Origin: Helicoverpa zea | Lineage: Eukaryota > Arthropoda > Insecta > Lepidoptera > Noctuidae | DNA length: 64,000 nucleotides | Assembly: GCF_022581195.2 (NCBI RefSeq) | Contig: NC_061462.1 | Coordinates: forward strand, 4,092,001-4,156,000 | Reading direction: 5' to 3' | In this document: positions 46,601-59,900 of the stretch, one piece after another | Numbering within the stretch: position 1 is the first letter of the stretch | How the letters are laid out: each line of letters starts with the position of its first letter | Position numbers and translations under genes: made by a program | Notes under the pieces: generated by a model | Seen by the model: only the letters and a program-made list of their open reading frames with translations | Database searches by the model: none | Told to the model about the DNA's origin: nothing

Positions 46601-49600
46601 TGTATGGTTATAGCCTTTACAAATGGCATAATAAAAAGTTCTGCGGTGTCTTTGCATAGCTCGGGTACAGTGTGATTTATTTTATTGATACTATGAAGGG
46701 TACAAATAAGATGTATGGTACATTGTATTTTGATTGTCTATTTGAATATTTTAGCTGTGTTTATATTAAAAAGATTTTTTAGCTGTAAATTATAATCAAC
46801 CAATCAATAAACATATTATTTACTAACGCTTGTGTGAGTTATCGTTTCAATTTGCATAAGAGCTTCACTAGAATAAGAAGAGGATTCCTCTCTAAAATGT
46901 ATGTACTGACTCATACAACATGTAACGTAATTAACGCACACCCTCAAACACCCCAATTAGAATATTATGTTATAATCATAATACACACACTGATTTTTTA
47001 ATTTATCATGTATATGCATTGTTATTTACTAAATTAGTTATACCAATTCTTGGAGAACTTTTTGGTCATACTACTACGCACGCAAATATCGCGCCGCGCG
47101 CCGCTCGACTCGACACGACATAACGAAACTACGGAAAAAGCCGACAATACACGAAGTCTTATTACTTTGAGTTACGGTCTATTTGAATTTGTTTTGACTG
47201 TACAGGGTTAATATGACAATAATTTCCGCAGTTTTAATTATTTTTGGGATAAAAAATTACCTATATTAAAAATGATATAAATCGATTCAGTAAACGATTC
47301 TGAACAAACTAATTTCAGGATGTGCGTTAATTAAGTCACATGTTGTATATCCCATCGATAAATTGACGAACCCAGAAAAAGTCACGAACAGTGAGACTTA
47401 TGTAACCGTCTTTCAACTTCAAATATTTAAGACCAACATGACTCTTCAAAATAAATTGTCGACTCCCGAAATATTACCCAATAAGGGGTTCAAAAGCCTC
47501 CTATTTCTCTGCCCAAAGTCAGTTGTTTGTTTACATATTTACACTCCAATTCACAAGCCAAGCGTGTTAGTAGACCATACATAATGTATCTTAAACGTCG
47601 TTTCGAGAGCAAAACTCGTGATTCTGAAAGCGAAACGAGACTTACGAGGCGTATATCTCCGTGACTTAATGCATACGTTTAGACCTATTACGGAACGAAC
47701 GAACCGTTATGGTAACTAAGCTTATTGAAATGCTATTGCGTTTTTGATTTTATGTAACTGTTTTATGTCAGTGTAATTAATTATGTTTACAATTGCAATT
47801 TAATAGGTTGTCGGGTTGTTTGTGGCAACATCCTTTATTGCTCAAATATGTCATTTGATATGTCTGTTGTTGAATGGTAGTTCAAAGTTCTTGCGTTTCG
47901 ATTGTCTTTGTTATCTCGCGTTAGTTTATTACGTAAGTCTTATTTAACAGTTCCTCACTCTTTATCTGAAGACACTGATCTTAAGAGACTTACATCTTGC
48001 CATGTTTTATTCAGATTTTGCATAATGGATACAAAGTGTTTCATAAAATTAATTGCCTACTCAAAAAGGCCAATTTTAAGATCCTTAGTTCTAAGACCGA
48101 TGCTAGGTAAACTTCATTTATGCAGTAACAACAGGTCTCTTCCAGAAGCTAAAGTGAACTCAAGTCATGCAGAACCCATCGTGTAATCTTCACTCATAAT
48201 TCATTCCAACTATGTGCAATTCTGAAAACTTAACACTAAGTTTATGTTTCTGCAAGGATGTAATAGTGACTGTATCGATAACCTGTGGCATCGGGGCCAA
48301 GGTAAATACCATTGCAATCAAGAAAAGAAGGGCCTGCATCGTTCACATGATGAGCACTATTGTTCTAAAGATATCGTCAACATCGAGTTTATATCTAGCA
48401 AAAAGTATGTCAAATGAACTTGAGTGTAGTTTCGAGTTAGAGTTCGTATACGCAAGAAAGCGATTGGAAGATATACACAGCCAAGTTTAAAGTATTCTAG
48501 ACAGTACAACCACTTGTTTAAATGGAGAATTCTGCAAAGATTTCTAAAAGCTGTCTATTCTTAAACATACCTATAGTTATTGCTAAAATACCGTGAAAGC
48601 TGTTCGAAAACGAAACGAAGATGAACCGGCACTGCCATATGTGTGAACAAGAGCTCATTTCTTGCTTCACGCTACTCATATATGGCCTAGTACCGTAATG
48701 CAAATAAATCTTCATCCACAACATACAAACGACACATATAAGAACCACGTTGTCACGAGCGAGTAATTTCGAGAACGCAAAGATATTTGTTACTCACGTC
48801 CCGATCAAGTTTGAAGTATCGCCGACGTGAACAATGGTCTGCGGCTAAACGTAATGTATTGCTGGGGTATGTCGAATTTGTATGAGAAAATGACAGGGAA
48901 ATATTATATGCTGGTAATGTAGTACGTGAGTAAGGCGGTTGCCGGATTGATGAACTGTATTAAGAAAATCATAGGTTCGTTTTTACACTTTCAGAGGGAC
49001 AAGAATGTCTAGAGATTGTTTCTATCTATCCGCTCTCCATTCTTTTATTTATATAAACTCAACAACATTCATAGAATCCAAAGAATCTTTTTTCTTGTCA
49101 TGTTTTTCATTCCTGTCATCGATATCATATGTGCTATTATTTACTAGGACATTATTGTTTGTTAATATAAATGTTATGGCTACTTTCACATACTGCTAGC
49201 TATTTATAATATAAATAAAACTTACTGGAATTACAAACTATAATATTAAATTGACCTAGAAAGAAACTAAAGTGAAGAAATAGAATTGCCTACAGTGTAC
49301 GAACACCAATATAATCCATTATAAGGTACAACCTTTAAGTGTTTATAACTTATTGAATTGGATTCGCCATTTCTGATACAGAATACGGTTAAAGGGTACG
49401 GTTATAAGGAGATTGGGTGAAGTAGGTTTACAGCTCAATTCGCTCTAGATATTGTTTATGAACTGATATAATAATATATTATATGTATTTATATGGGTTG
49501 CAAACTTCAAGATTTTTATGGTCCACATATTATGAGTTATCGGTAGAACTTAAGTATTTAAATTATCTGGCTTTAACGTTTTATGAGCTACAAGTTCTCT

Positions 49601-52600
49601 TTTCACACTAAAACTACTTTTGTTAGCTCATAGAAATACGTAAGGAATTGCATCAAACAGAAATTGATCTGATATACTCTTTAGCCGACTCTCATTGAAC
49701 CATGATTTCAAAGAGCTCATGCTCAGAAAAGAGCGTGAGTTAAACTCAAATAACCGAATCTGACGTCATATTAAAAGCACTTGCTGTACAAAGCGGCAAC
49801 ATTACCATACATAAATAATGGTTGGTATTCAAGCCCAACGCAGTCCCTGATTATCAATTACAACAAGTTTAGAACAACAAACACGCATTCCATTACAAAT
49901 GGCCACATTATTCAGTGTAACAGTACTTAATAACACGTGATCGGTCATAAAAATGGTAATAAACACTGTATCTTCTGATACTCAAATTATATTACTTGTT
50001 TAGTTTAAACGCCCTGCGGTTTTACTCACGGCATAGTGCAATAACGTATGTAAAACACATAAATGTCGTCTTGAGCTAGATTTCAATAACTGTGAAGATT
50101 GTATTCAGCATATATATTTTGTATTGTTATTTGTAGTTTCGTTTAATGTAAGGTTGTCTATATTATTACTGTAAATATCGTTTACTTTCTTATAAATAAA
50201 ATTCTTCGGTCTCTTTGAAATACATATAATTCTTCTAAAATATATCATCTGCATAAATGACAACTCCAAGTAGAGTGTGTAGTAATTTTGTAGATGGATT
50301 TTACTTTCTTGTTCCCAGTCCATGTCATAACGTTAGCGATTATAAACAATTTTCAAGGCAGTTACAGCGGCACAAATTAATGGTATGTCGCAAAATAATT
50401 CGTACTTTAATTATTTTTGGTATTGGCTTCGACTTTAAGAACTGTATTTAGGCTTAAAATTAATTAGTCTTTCAAATTGGCAAAGCTCTGAGCAAATATT
50501 AATTCTCTCTTTTATAGTTTTGCTTAAGAGCAGTAGATCCTTATATTCCCGTTTTCTTCTACCGTCTTTTAACAAAACCCTTTATTTTCAATATCAGTCG
50601 TCATTTTAAAATTTTACTATAGGCGGCACCTTCTGTCGGCACATTGATTCTCGTAATTTTTGTAAAGGAAGTACGTGACAATGCATCTTGAATGGGGTAT
50701 TTAACAACTCGAAGACAACCATGACCATTTGCAGCGTTTAAAAACCTGATTCAGTATTGTCAAGAATATTTATACGGCTTAGTAGCTTTATTGATGCATT
50801 CTGACAAAGGTAATGTTAATATTGTTTGCCAATAACTATGGAAAAGAACATTCAGTTAATAGTGCTAAAGATTGAAAAAGTGATAACGGAACATTAGACC
50901 GAACTATAGCAATTTATGAATACTGTTTCAAAGTAAAATTAATTTTGGAACATGAACACTGGACACTTATAAATTCACAAAGACTCGATCTGATATTCAG
51001 AAATAAGCATAAGCTACTGACTTGCGAGGATTAAGAAAACGCTATGGAGAAAAACCGGTATGAAATTTATTTTATAATCCCAAAAACTAATATAGCAGTT
51101 GGTAATAAACGTTTCTCTGATAAAGCCATAAAATATTATAAGCATAACGTCTAGGAACTATAATAACTCCTTGGTTATTTTGCTTACCAAATAGAGTACT
51201 AAGTCTTCGGTGAATATTGGCAATGCGCCATAGATATTTGCATTAGTATAATGAGTTCGTTTAACCATGATGCCAAGTTTAACTTTACAAGTCCAATAAG
51301 TACGAATCCAGACAGAGAGGCAGTTTGAAATTTATCTTTCTTTTGTTTTCTTGAGCACCTTCTTAATATAAATGTGTGTTTTGTTTGTAAGAATAATTTT
51401 CAATCTTTGGTTGTAAGCATTAAGTAACACACAAACAACAAGGGTTATCCTTTCTTCCCAAACGTAGAAAATGTTTGATTGAATTTATATACAGTATAAT
51501 AATAAATAACCTGATTTTGAAGTAACCGACTGAATAAATGCTTCCATTACGAATAATGCGTATTCCAAAACACACAAGTCCCCTTTAGTATTCAACTTTG
51601 TATCGAACATTATCTCTACGTCTCTCCGCCATTGTCTTGCTTACAAATAGGCGAATAAGTGCGTGATATTTAGGACCATTTTCCTTGCCGTTTTACAAAT
51701 CTGTCGTGCATATCAGTGGGTCGCTTAAAATGCCTCTAAGATATTTACATTTAACCGATAGACACACAGGCCAGAGATAGGGTGTGGATTTACGAGCGAA
51801 AGGTCACCAGTTCAAATTGGGCAATCATAGTGAACCCATTCCCAGAACAAGAATTTTGCGTAGTTTTGAAAGATTAATAGGAATATTAGTAAGTCTACGC
51901 AATGGAGTCAAAGATATTAGATTACTTGGTATTGTAATGCTAGGTATTAGTAATGACAACGGCCTATACAATCCAGTAGATCGAAATAAGCATTCTAAAT
52001 TCAACGAAATAAATAAAACCAAAACAATAGTAATTTGTGGAAGACGTGAAAGAGCTTTGGCTTACAATGAGACAGCGCGGTCTAAATATGTCACGCTACA
52101 AATTACGAATGAACTAGCAACTTAAAGGTGATTAAATTGAATGACTTGCACTCATTAGAATAAGGGCTTGCAAAGCGATGATCGGCAAATGTTTACTGTG
52201 TCAATATGCAACTGTGTAGACAAAACAGAATAACAGTCCAGTCGGTTGTGCTGATATAAATCCATCGATCAAACTTGTTCGACCAACAACCAGGTGAATA
52301 GCTGTAATGGTGTTCAGAGATCAAACGATCGTTTATTCTATCTTACGAACAGGCACTTTAGTAGAATTAGAACGAGATACAGGACAATAAGAAGATAGAC
52401 CAGACAAAGAGAGGCTAAACTAAATGCAATTTTACTGAGGTGCGGTCAAAACACTGCACCATCTTCTAAGCTATTTTCAAAGTTAACTAGCTAATTCGCA
52501 CGTCTAGTTAACCGATGAGCTTTTCCTAACAGAACCTACGATTAAATTCCCATGCTTATATGAAAATAGCCGTCTAGACTGGGTATAATTAATAACGTAG

Positions 52601-55487
52601 CACATACGTCAACCAGTTCATATCTGCACACCTCTTCCGATATACCGCCGGTACCGCTTGACAGCGAATGGGCGTGCATTAGTTACAATATTTATGGCCC
52701 AAGATATAAGTGGGTGGCGAAAAAATGTTATTAACTAGGACGGAATTACTGTTATTAGTAACCAATATATTTTTGTACGCGTGAAGGGAATTAATTGCGA
52801 ATCGATTGCGATTTTATCGCGGAAAAGTCATTTATCTCGCAGCTCGTGTGGAATATTAATAGTCGCTTAATCGCTTGGTGTTGAAGAATGAACGCTATTC
52901 TCGCCTTGAAACGATACGTTACACATATCAACTATGGCCATTATCTTCATCATTGCATAGTAATGAAAATATTAATTAAATAATCACTCACAGGTGGTGT
53001 AGAACCCGAGGGTTATTGAGAGTCTTTTTAATCGAGTTTACTAGAATTATATTCTATATCTGAAAATAATTTCTACTCCATCTCAAATTGAGCACATAAG
53101 CAATATTTATTATATCGCTTTGTTTCTCATTGACAAAATATAGCTAGAGAATATCGAGTAAAAATCTCTATCGCTTGCAGCTTTTGCCTTTTATACTCAG
53201 TTCAAGCGCAACCCGCACCGTATGGGAGCACGAGGATAATTTATGTGATAGAACGAACGATGCTCACAGAATGCTATGTTCCACCTCTGTTGTCGTCAGC
53301 CATGTCCACCTGCTGAGACTTTGTCTTCCAACTGATACGTTTTGATTTACTTGAACATTTCATTTGGAGATTAGGATTCTTTATAGCTTCTACAAAAGGA
53401 ATTTTGTTGTATCTGATTATGCTGTGGCTATTCCTAAGTTGTCGCGTTTAAGATACCGTTAAGGTAAGAGATTTATTTTGTGGACATATTTGGTTTATTT
53501 ACGTTTCAAACCATACATAGAAGCAGCGATATACAATGCAACTTTAAAACAAAATTGTTACACCGTCAGACTGAAAATATTTTGCGATACCCAGACATGG
53601 TATGCTTGCAAATATTTGCAGTATATCCAATGCTCGTTGATAGGAGGAATGCGTTCGAAAGCCATAGGAAATGGATTAAACACGTAATTATCCACATGTA
53701 ACTCTGCCACACTATGACGGGTACAACGCGTAGGAAAGCATTAATGTGATTTACTCTCCTAACGGGATCTTGAGCCTCGTCCGTGACTAGTCCAGTTATA
53801 CTGGTTTTTGGTTAAAGGATATCGCCAATGTTTGTAGCACTTTGTTATTGGGAAAGCAATCCGAAATGAAGGGCAGAAGCAATAAATAAATAATCTCTAT
53901 TACATATTTCATTACCTCCAACAGCTTTGAATTCAATTACAAGCTACGTTAAATGCAACTACAAACTTTGTTGTGTCATTATTTCAGACATTTCAAGGGT
54001 TAAAATTCTTAGACTAGTTCTATGACACCGGCAAAATATGACCCGAATCGTACCTAAGAAGCTTTGAAAAAGTAATGTAGTATTCATGTTAAAGCCTTTC
54101 TTGAATATCGTTATGTAAAAGAGAAATGACTATTTACGTTCATAACCCACTTTGATCTCCCATTAAGAAGCAATTCAACACCTCGTTAGCTGACCAAAGG
54201 AACGGCGGTCACTAAAATTTACATATTCGGTGACTTGACCACACTTACAGGGGTCAAATGCTGGAGTATTGCAAATAAAATGCTTAAAAAGTGACATCCT
54301 TTTTTTACTTAACAAGAACTCAAAAATAATTTTGAAAAATTATTATAGTACATACATATCAGTTATAGACTTTCAAGGATTATGCACCATACAAGATGAT
54401 CTGAAGCATGCTCCGGTGACATCAAAAATTCGAAAAAGCAATAGATTTTTCTGAATAGCGATCCTAGTTCCATGACTTTGATTTTAAAGAACCTGTGCAA
54501 AGACTTTAATCCAATATTTGTGCTAAGAACTGTTCAGAGCCACCATTATCTATGGTAAAGGGTCTATAGTGTGCAAGTAGGTGACAAGTAGACAGCCCGT
54601 AGCTCCATGTAACCTATTTACTTGTAACTTTCACAACATGCAGGGTTACTATCTAAGTAGCTGATACATAAGATGTTCGGAGATAGCTGAATTACTATTA
54701 CTTTATGATAACTTCGGCTATCTTAGTATATCTTCGGAATAATAGACTCCAAAGCTTGATCGCGTGTGTGTTTACCTTGACTTCACAATTTAAGAAAGGA
54801 TGAGAACTCTTCCTTTCAAACTTCAAGATTAATAGTATTGCGTGACTAATCTTTTTCAAATAAGTTAAACACTGTTATTACTATAATTACTTAAGTTAAT
54901 GTTGACCTTATCTCATAACCTCTGACACAAATGATTCAAATAACAAATTGAAAGATCTTCCAATTTGCAGATACTTATGACATTTAGAACCAAGTAAGGA
55001 AACTTGCGACATATCCAGTAGCACGGTATTATAGGTAAAGTCAAAAGAGTCTAACTACCGAATAATAAGCAAATTGTGCAAACATTTCGAAATAACAAGA
55101 TACACAATATCGGTATCCGAACGAGTGACTTTTGACCGTTGTATGGTCACTTAAACGCTATAAATATCACGAAATTCAATTGGAATGAAGTGAATGAACG
55201 AAACAATCGCCAATTACTGTTTGAAATTTCGACTTTAGCACGGTTCTCATGCTGTATTAGGTAAATAAACGTAGAACTAAATGTATTGTGTATTACTGAG
55301 CGGGCGCAATCTGTAGATCTTCTTAGGAACTCTGTCGCCTGCGGCGTGTCTTGTTGTAAATCACACGCTTCTTGCACCAATTTAGGGTTTCTTGTTTTTA
55401 TATAAGGTTGTCAAGAAATAAAAAGGAATAATAAAATTTATTAAGTAATCATTACACCCTAATTTTAATCCTCCTTTATGTGAGAGA
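43624..55487. other. Long gene-poor stretch
   Basis: No gene is supported. Noted within it: a 19-bp palindrome CTCAGTACT-T-AGTACTGAG at 46320-46338; a donor-like GGGCGCAG|GTGAGC at 46385/46386 in a GC-richer patch; a CG-rich patch at 47088-47112; two consecutive 92-94-codon plus frames at 47.9-48.5 kb, only the second with an ATG, unrecognised; and a 113-codon plus frame at 51784-52125 without an ATG start. An imperfect inverted repeat lies at 54670-54725 (GATAGCTGAA/TTCGGCTATC). Confidence 0.45.
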
Positions 55488-55545
55488 GTGTCTTGTAACC
55501 AGCAGTGGGACGATACTAAGGCTTATGATGACGAAGATATGCGAA
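55488..55545 (+). repeat. Third, degraded LINE tail of the 'CAGCAGTGG' family
   Basis: GAGAGTGTCTTGTAACCAGC, then AGTGGGACGATAC, then GGCTTATGATGACGAAG is recognisably the same 3' tail as at 36650 and 36948, with more changes. There is no ORF upstream. Confidence 0.5.
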
Positions 55546-56917
55546 GGTACAGCAAAAATAAATCTGTATGTACAAGAAAACATGTCTGAATGATTACATA
55601 GTCGCGTATATAAGAAACGGCTAATCTCCTACGCCACTTTATCTGCAAGTCGTATGAAATTGATTTCTTTCACATACAGCGTCACTACCGACAACTTGAT
55701 TTCTTTAATAGCTGAAATCCGCGCTATCATATAAGATTATGGACATGCAACATATACCATTTCACATCATCTACCATTTAGTTGTCAAAAGAAAGATCTA
55801 TAGATCATATTGCTTAAGTTTCAACGTAGGAAGATTCAGCGTGAAGCAAGTGCAGTTGCAATAGCAAATACACTAACGACTCGATTGCGTACTTAATGTT
55901 TCGTTGGCGTGACTTTTTGCTTTTTTGATCGCCGGACGTTTGTAAAAAATATGTATTTGATAACCTTAATAGTATTGTTGAAAGACATCAATTTCTATTG
56001 CTCTATGCTTCTGGTTGTTGCAACATTAGAGGAACAAAATGTTCGAATAAGTTGAAACAAATGACGATCGCAGCGTTAAAATCGCTCTGTGCCGTTTGAT
56101 TTGAGATGACATAAACCAAGCCATGATTGAAGACTGTATTTTTATTACCTTTGTTCACAGTTCCGAAACCAGCAAATATGATGTCTAAATAACATAGGTT
56201 AGAGAAAAATGACACGACATATGACACACCCCTAGAGTTCTTACAATTTAAACATTGCAGTAATCTCAAGTATTCGCCTTGAGCCAGTCACTTGTTTTAC
56301 ACCCAACGTGATGCTTAACAAGCCAACTAAGTGAGTTTTACTAAGATTTTTACTCTTAAACTTAGGAAAAAGAACATGTTTATTGAAAAAGCCGTGTAAT
56401 TTTTTTAAACCTGTCCATAAAAAGGCATGTATGTATGTGCCTTGAAAATACGTGTTTTTAGCAAATACTACAAGGTTGAAAATGTATATTTACTAATGCA
56501 AAAAGAATTTGAAAATTAGTACCAAATACAGAAGCCAACTCTAGACTCAGGAATAAAAAAAATACTTTTGACCAGCATCCTACAGTATCACTACCAACGT
56601 TTGCCTAATAGCGGTCGCCACTCTAACAAGATAATAAAGTATTCAAATTCTTCTTACAACTTACTAATAAAGTATTGATAAGTATGGTGTAATGGCATTG
56701 ATGAAGCGGCTTCCATTGCAACATATCAACGATGATGCAATTTCCTCGATTCGATGTCAAGACCATCTTCGTCCAATGACACTTGATTACAAACAAAATT
56801 CGTGACTGCCAAGTGTTTGCTATTATGATAGCTGTGTGGTTTGTATGTTGACGAGGTTCATACTAAGATTGGTGACTTTTCGTTGTACAGAATATAGATT
56901 TCCTGAACACTTCGTTT
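55546..56917. other. Non-coding stretch
   Basis: Nothing recognised. A small hairpin AAGGCA(TGTATGTATG)TGCCTT lies near 56423-56444. Confidence 0.5.
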
Positions 56918-56975
56918 CTGACCGACTTCAAAAAAGGAGGAACTCAGTTTGACCTGTATTCATGTATGTTTCCAG
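56918..56975 (+). repeat. Fragment of a lepidopteran 'ACCGACTTCAAAAAAGGAGG' repeat
   Basis: ACCGACTTCAAAAAAGGAGG, then AACTCAGTTTGACCTGTATT, then CATGTATG matches the order of a repeat I know as common in butterfly and moth genomes. Only the leading ~58 bp are recognisable. Confidence 0.6.
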
Positions 56976-59900
56976 CATAGTGTTTGTTAGGCTTAGGAAA
57001 AGGTTTCAGGTATATTTTTTAAGGTCCGTTATATTTTTGTCATTTTCACATGTACGTGGACGTTTAGTAATTTACCGAAGGTAAAAACTTAAAATACAAC
57101 AAGAAAAAAATTGAAATATATTCTTATGACTGAAAAACGCTATGCAGAAGCTAAAAACGATCAACCGCCCCACGAAGTATTTTAAAGAAATCGTCATTCA
57201 CACACAACCAACCAAGCCCTCACGATGTCCGACCGCAGTCTACAAAATAGTACAAGTAATTACACTTCCCTCAAACCAATAAATCCTATATTACTAATCC
57301 TCCTATATAAGGTAGGTACACATACATTCAGTCCTTTAATTACAAGCCCGCCAGTATAGCCACGGGCAAGTTTTCCGCACATAGAAAATCAAGACCTTTA
57401 CAGCCTTGTTCTTGTCAAAACGCGATAATATATTACAGCGTGTTTACACTCGAGATTAGTGCAAGTGATTAGTGAGCTAAAATTAGATATAACTATATGC
57501 TTAGGTATATGTAAAAGTGGGTAAATAAGAAGGTTCCTTTCATGAAGAACAAAATAACAAGCAGAGATGTCAAACAACAAGCATTTTTTGCAAACCTTAC
57601 AATCGTTGACAAGTGTCTCTAAGCACCCGATCGCCTCGTCAGTTCAGTCGATGATAATGGTCGTTTTGTTCATGCCCTCTGTACATAATTGACCTGAAGA
57701 AAAAGACGCCTGAACTTCCTTATAGTATCTCCGCTCATCTTTTCTTACTCTGTGGTTTAGTTATGCTTGCTTGGTGAGTAATATCTGCGGTTTTTTTTAT
57801 AGTTTTAATTCAACGATTGAACGCATCTTATCCGATGTTGAAAGTTTAGTCGTTCCCTGCTATTAATTGGAAAAACTTTAATAGCGGATACTTTACGCAG
57901 CTTTACGAAAACGAATTTCCGTTAAATGTCGTGTTGATCGAATCATTCCTAACTTGGCACGTAAGTATAAAACGACATCTTCCTTTTCAGGCAAAAAGTG
58001 CATTTCCCACACTAGTAAATACAAACTTTTACCGTTTCTGTAGTTTGGTTGGACTTTATTCAACCAGCATCCTATTGTGCCCCAATCAATTTTTTTTTTT
58101 ATTCATCATGGGACAATAAACAGCTACAATATAAATGTTACAAAAACGTATTGTACCCCAATCATGTATTTACTTTAGTAACATTATTATCAAAGTAAGA
58201 TTAAGTGCATGCGAGTTATATTAATAACATATCGTTTATGAACCGACAGGAGCCATTATTCTCATGATTTTAGTACTTAGGCACATTCTCAATGCGTAGC
58301 TAAAGTATTAGTTTGAAACAAATGAAGGTGGTCAGCTAAATCAGCATAGTTTCGCAATGTCAATATGGTTATTAGTTCTGTTTTGTATTCAGATATCGGG
58401 GATAGTAAATCGTGATGATAGTAGCAGATATTGGTTTATTTATGTCTTGTGTACTGTAAATTGTAACAGTAAACTACTTAATAAGAATACTCTGCATAGG
58501 CCTTTGTGGAGAGTGGAGACCTGCTAAATATTGTTTTATTGCGGATATTCCTATCTTGCCAAAGGTACGTCAACTTAGAAAATCAAGTTAAGGACACTTC
58601 CTTAATTTTATGTTATTCCATTTATATGTACCGTCTAATTGAATTAATATTAAGAGGCATTACATCATCATTACAAATTGCATCGTTAACAATCCTGTCT
58701 AATTCCCAATATAATTTTCCCTCAGACATATTATCAAAGAATCTAGATGTGGTATCAAAAATACAACACACTGCAAGCTTATAATATATTAAAACAAGAT
58801 AGAAAGCGGGGCCTACTTACAGTCCACAATAGCACGAGACTACAGGGTTTGCCGGTCAAGTGTCGTGTATGTGAACGGGTACTTGTTAAAGTTGTTTATA
58901 CTACACGAAGTGATAACGAACAGCTTCTATTATCTGGCTTTACTTTGTACTAGCATTAAGGCAGAAGTTACCGAAAGCATAAACGTCCGTTTAAGTTAAA
59001 ACAACCGTTGACTTTGAGAATTGAACGTGAAAAATCATAGTGTGGTCTGACCGTTTCGGTGCAGTTGACAGTCCTGTCATTCAGTGCAAAAAAATGCTAT
59101 TTCCCTCGATAATTGTCAGCTGTCAACAGCACAAAAGATTCGGTTGTTCTAAGAAAACTGTTCTTAAGTTGTTTTAAGAAAATTAAAGTTTATGCTGTCA
59201 GTGAACTTGGGCCTTAGTTGGTCACACACAAAAACCATAAAGGATCATTCAAGAATTTGCAACCTCATTTGCCGTTTTCCTTCTGAAGAATTAATGTTAT
59301 GCTTTATGGGTTGTTTCTCGTAAGCTCAATGAGATGTAACTCCGAAGTCATAAAGAATTATATTTCTCTTTCAAATGTAAATATGTAATTTTCATTCATA
59401 CTGTGTCATACTTTTGCTTGGACAGCTAACTGTTTCCCTACTTTTGGTCGGACTCGTAAACACCAAACATGGTTAATGGCGTTTCAGATCATAATGAAAT
59501 TGTGTTCTGTTTTGGCTCGTTTTGTTGCGAAGTTTTATGTAGATTTAGAAGCTTATTTGCTTATGAATCAATCACTTAAGCAGCAACAATCATCAAAAAT
59601 GAGGTTCCGTCTACGATTCTTCAAAAAACAGTAAAGTATTGTTTACTATAATGTAGATGATCCCTTAAGTACTGTTTCTATTTTAAGTATGCTAGAATAT
59701 ATTAGAAAAGGATGTTCTAAAAGTCAAAGGCGATCGATCTAACATCTCAAACAGTTTCAACAAAACACGCATCATGTATACACAAAGGTGGGTACATAAG
59801 CACAGATGCGTGTATATGATAAACAGCTTACGAAGTTTATCAGGTAAGACTACCGCTAATGCAATATAGAAAGTGAGTCCCACTTCTTTAACAAGCAAAC

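Noticed and set aside
47902..48490. Two consecutive 92-94-codon plus frames
   Set aside because: The first lacks an ATG at its start, neither has recognisable motifs, and codon use looks like the AT-rich background.
51784..52125. 113-codon plus frame
   Set aside because: It has no ATG at its start and no similarity I recognise; the opposite strand is also partly open.
53280..53335. Minus-strand ATGGCTGACGACAACAG with good start context and a TCAGTT initiator-like word
   Set aside because: The frame stops after nine codons, the donor is poor and the nearest TATA word is about 50 bp away.
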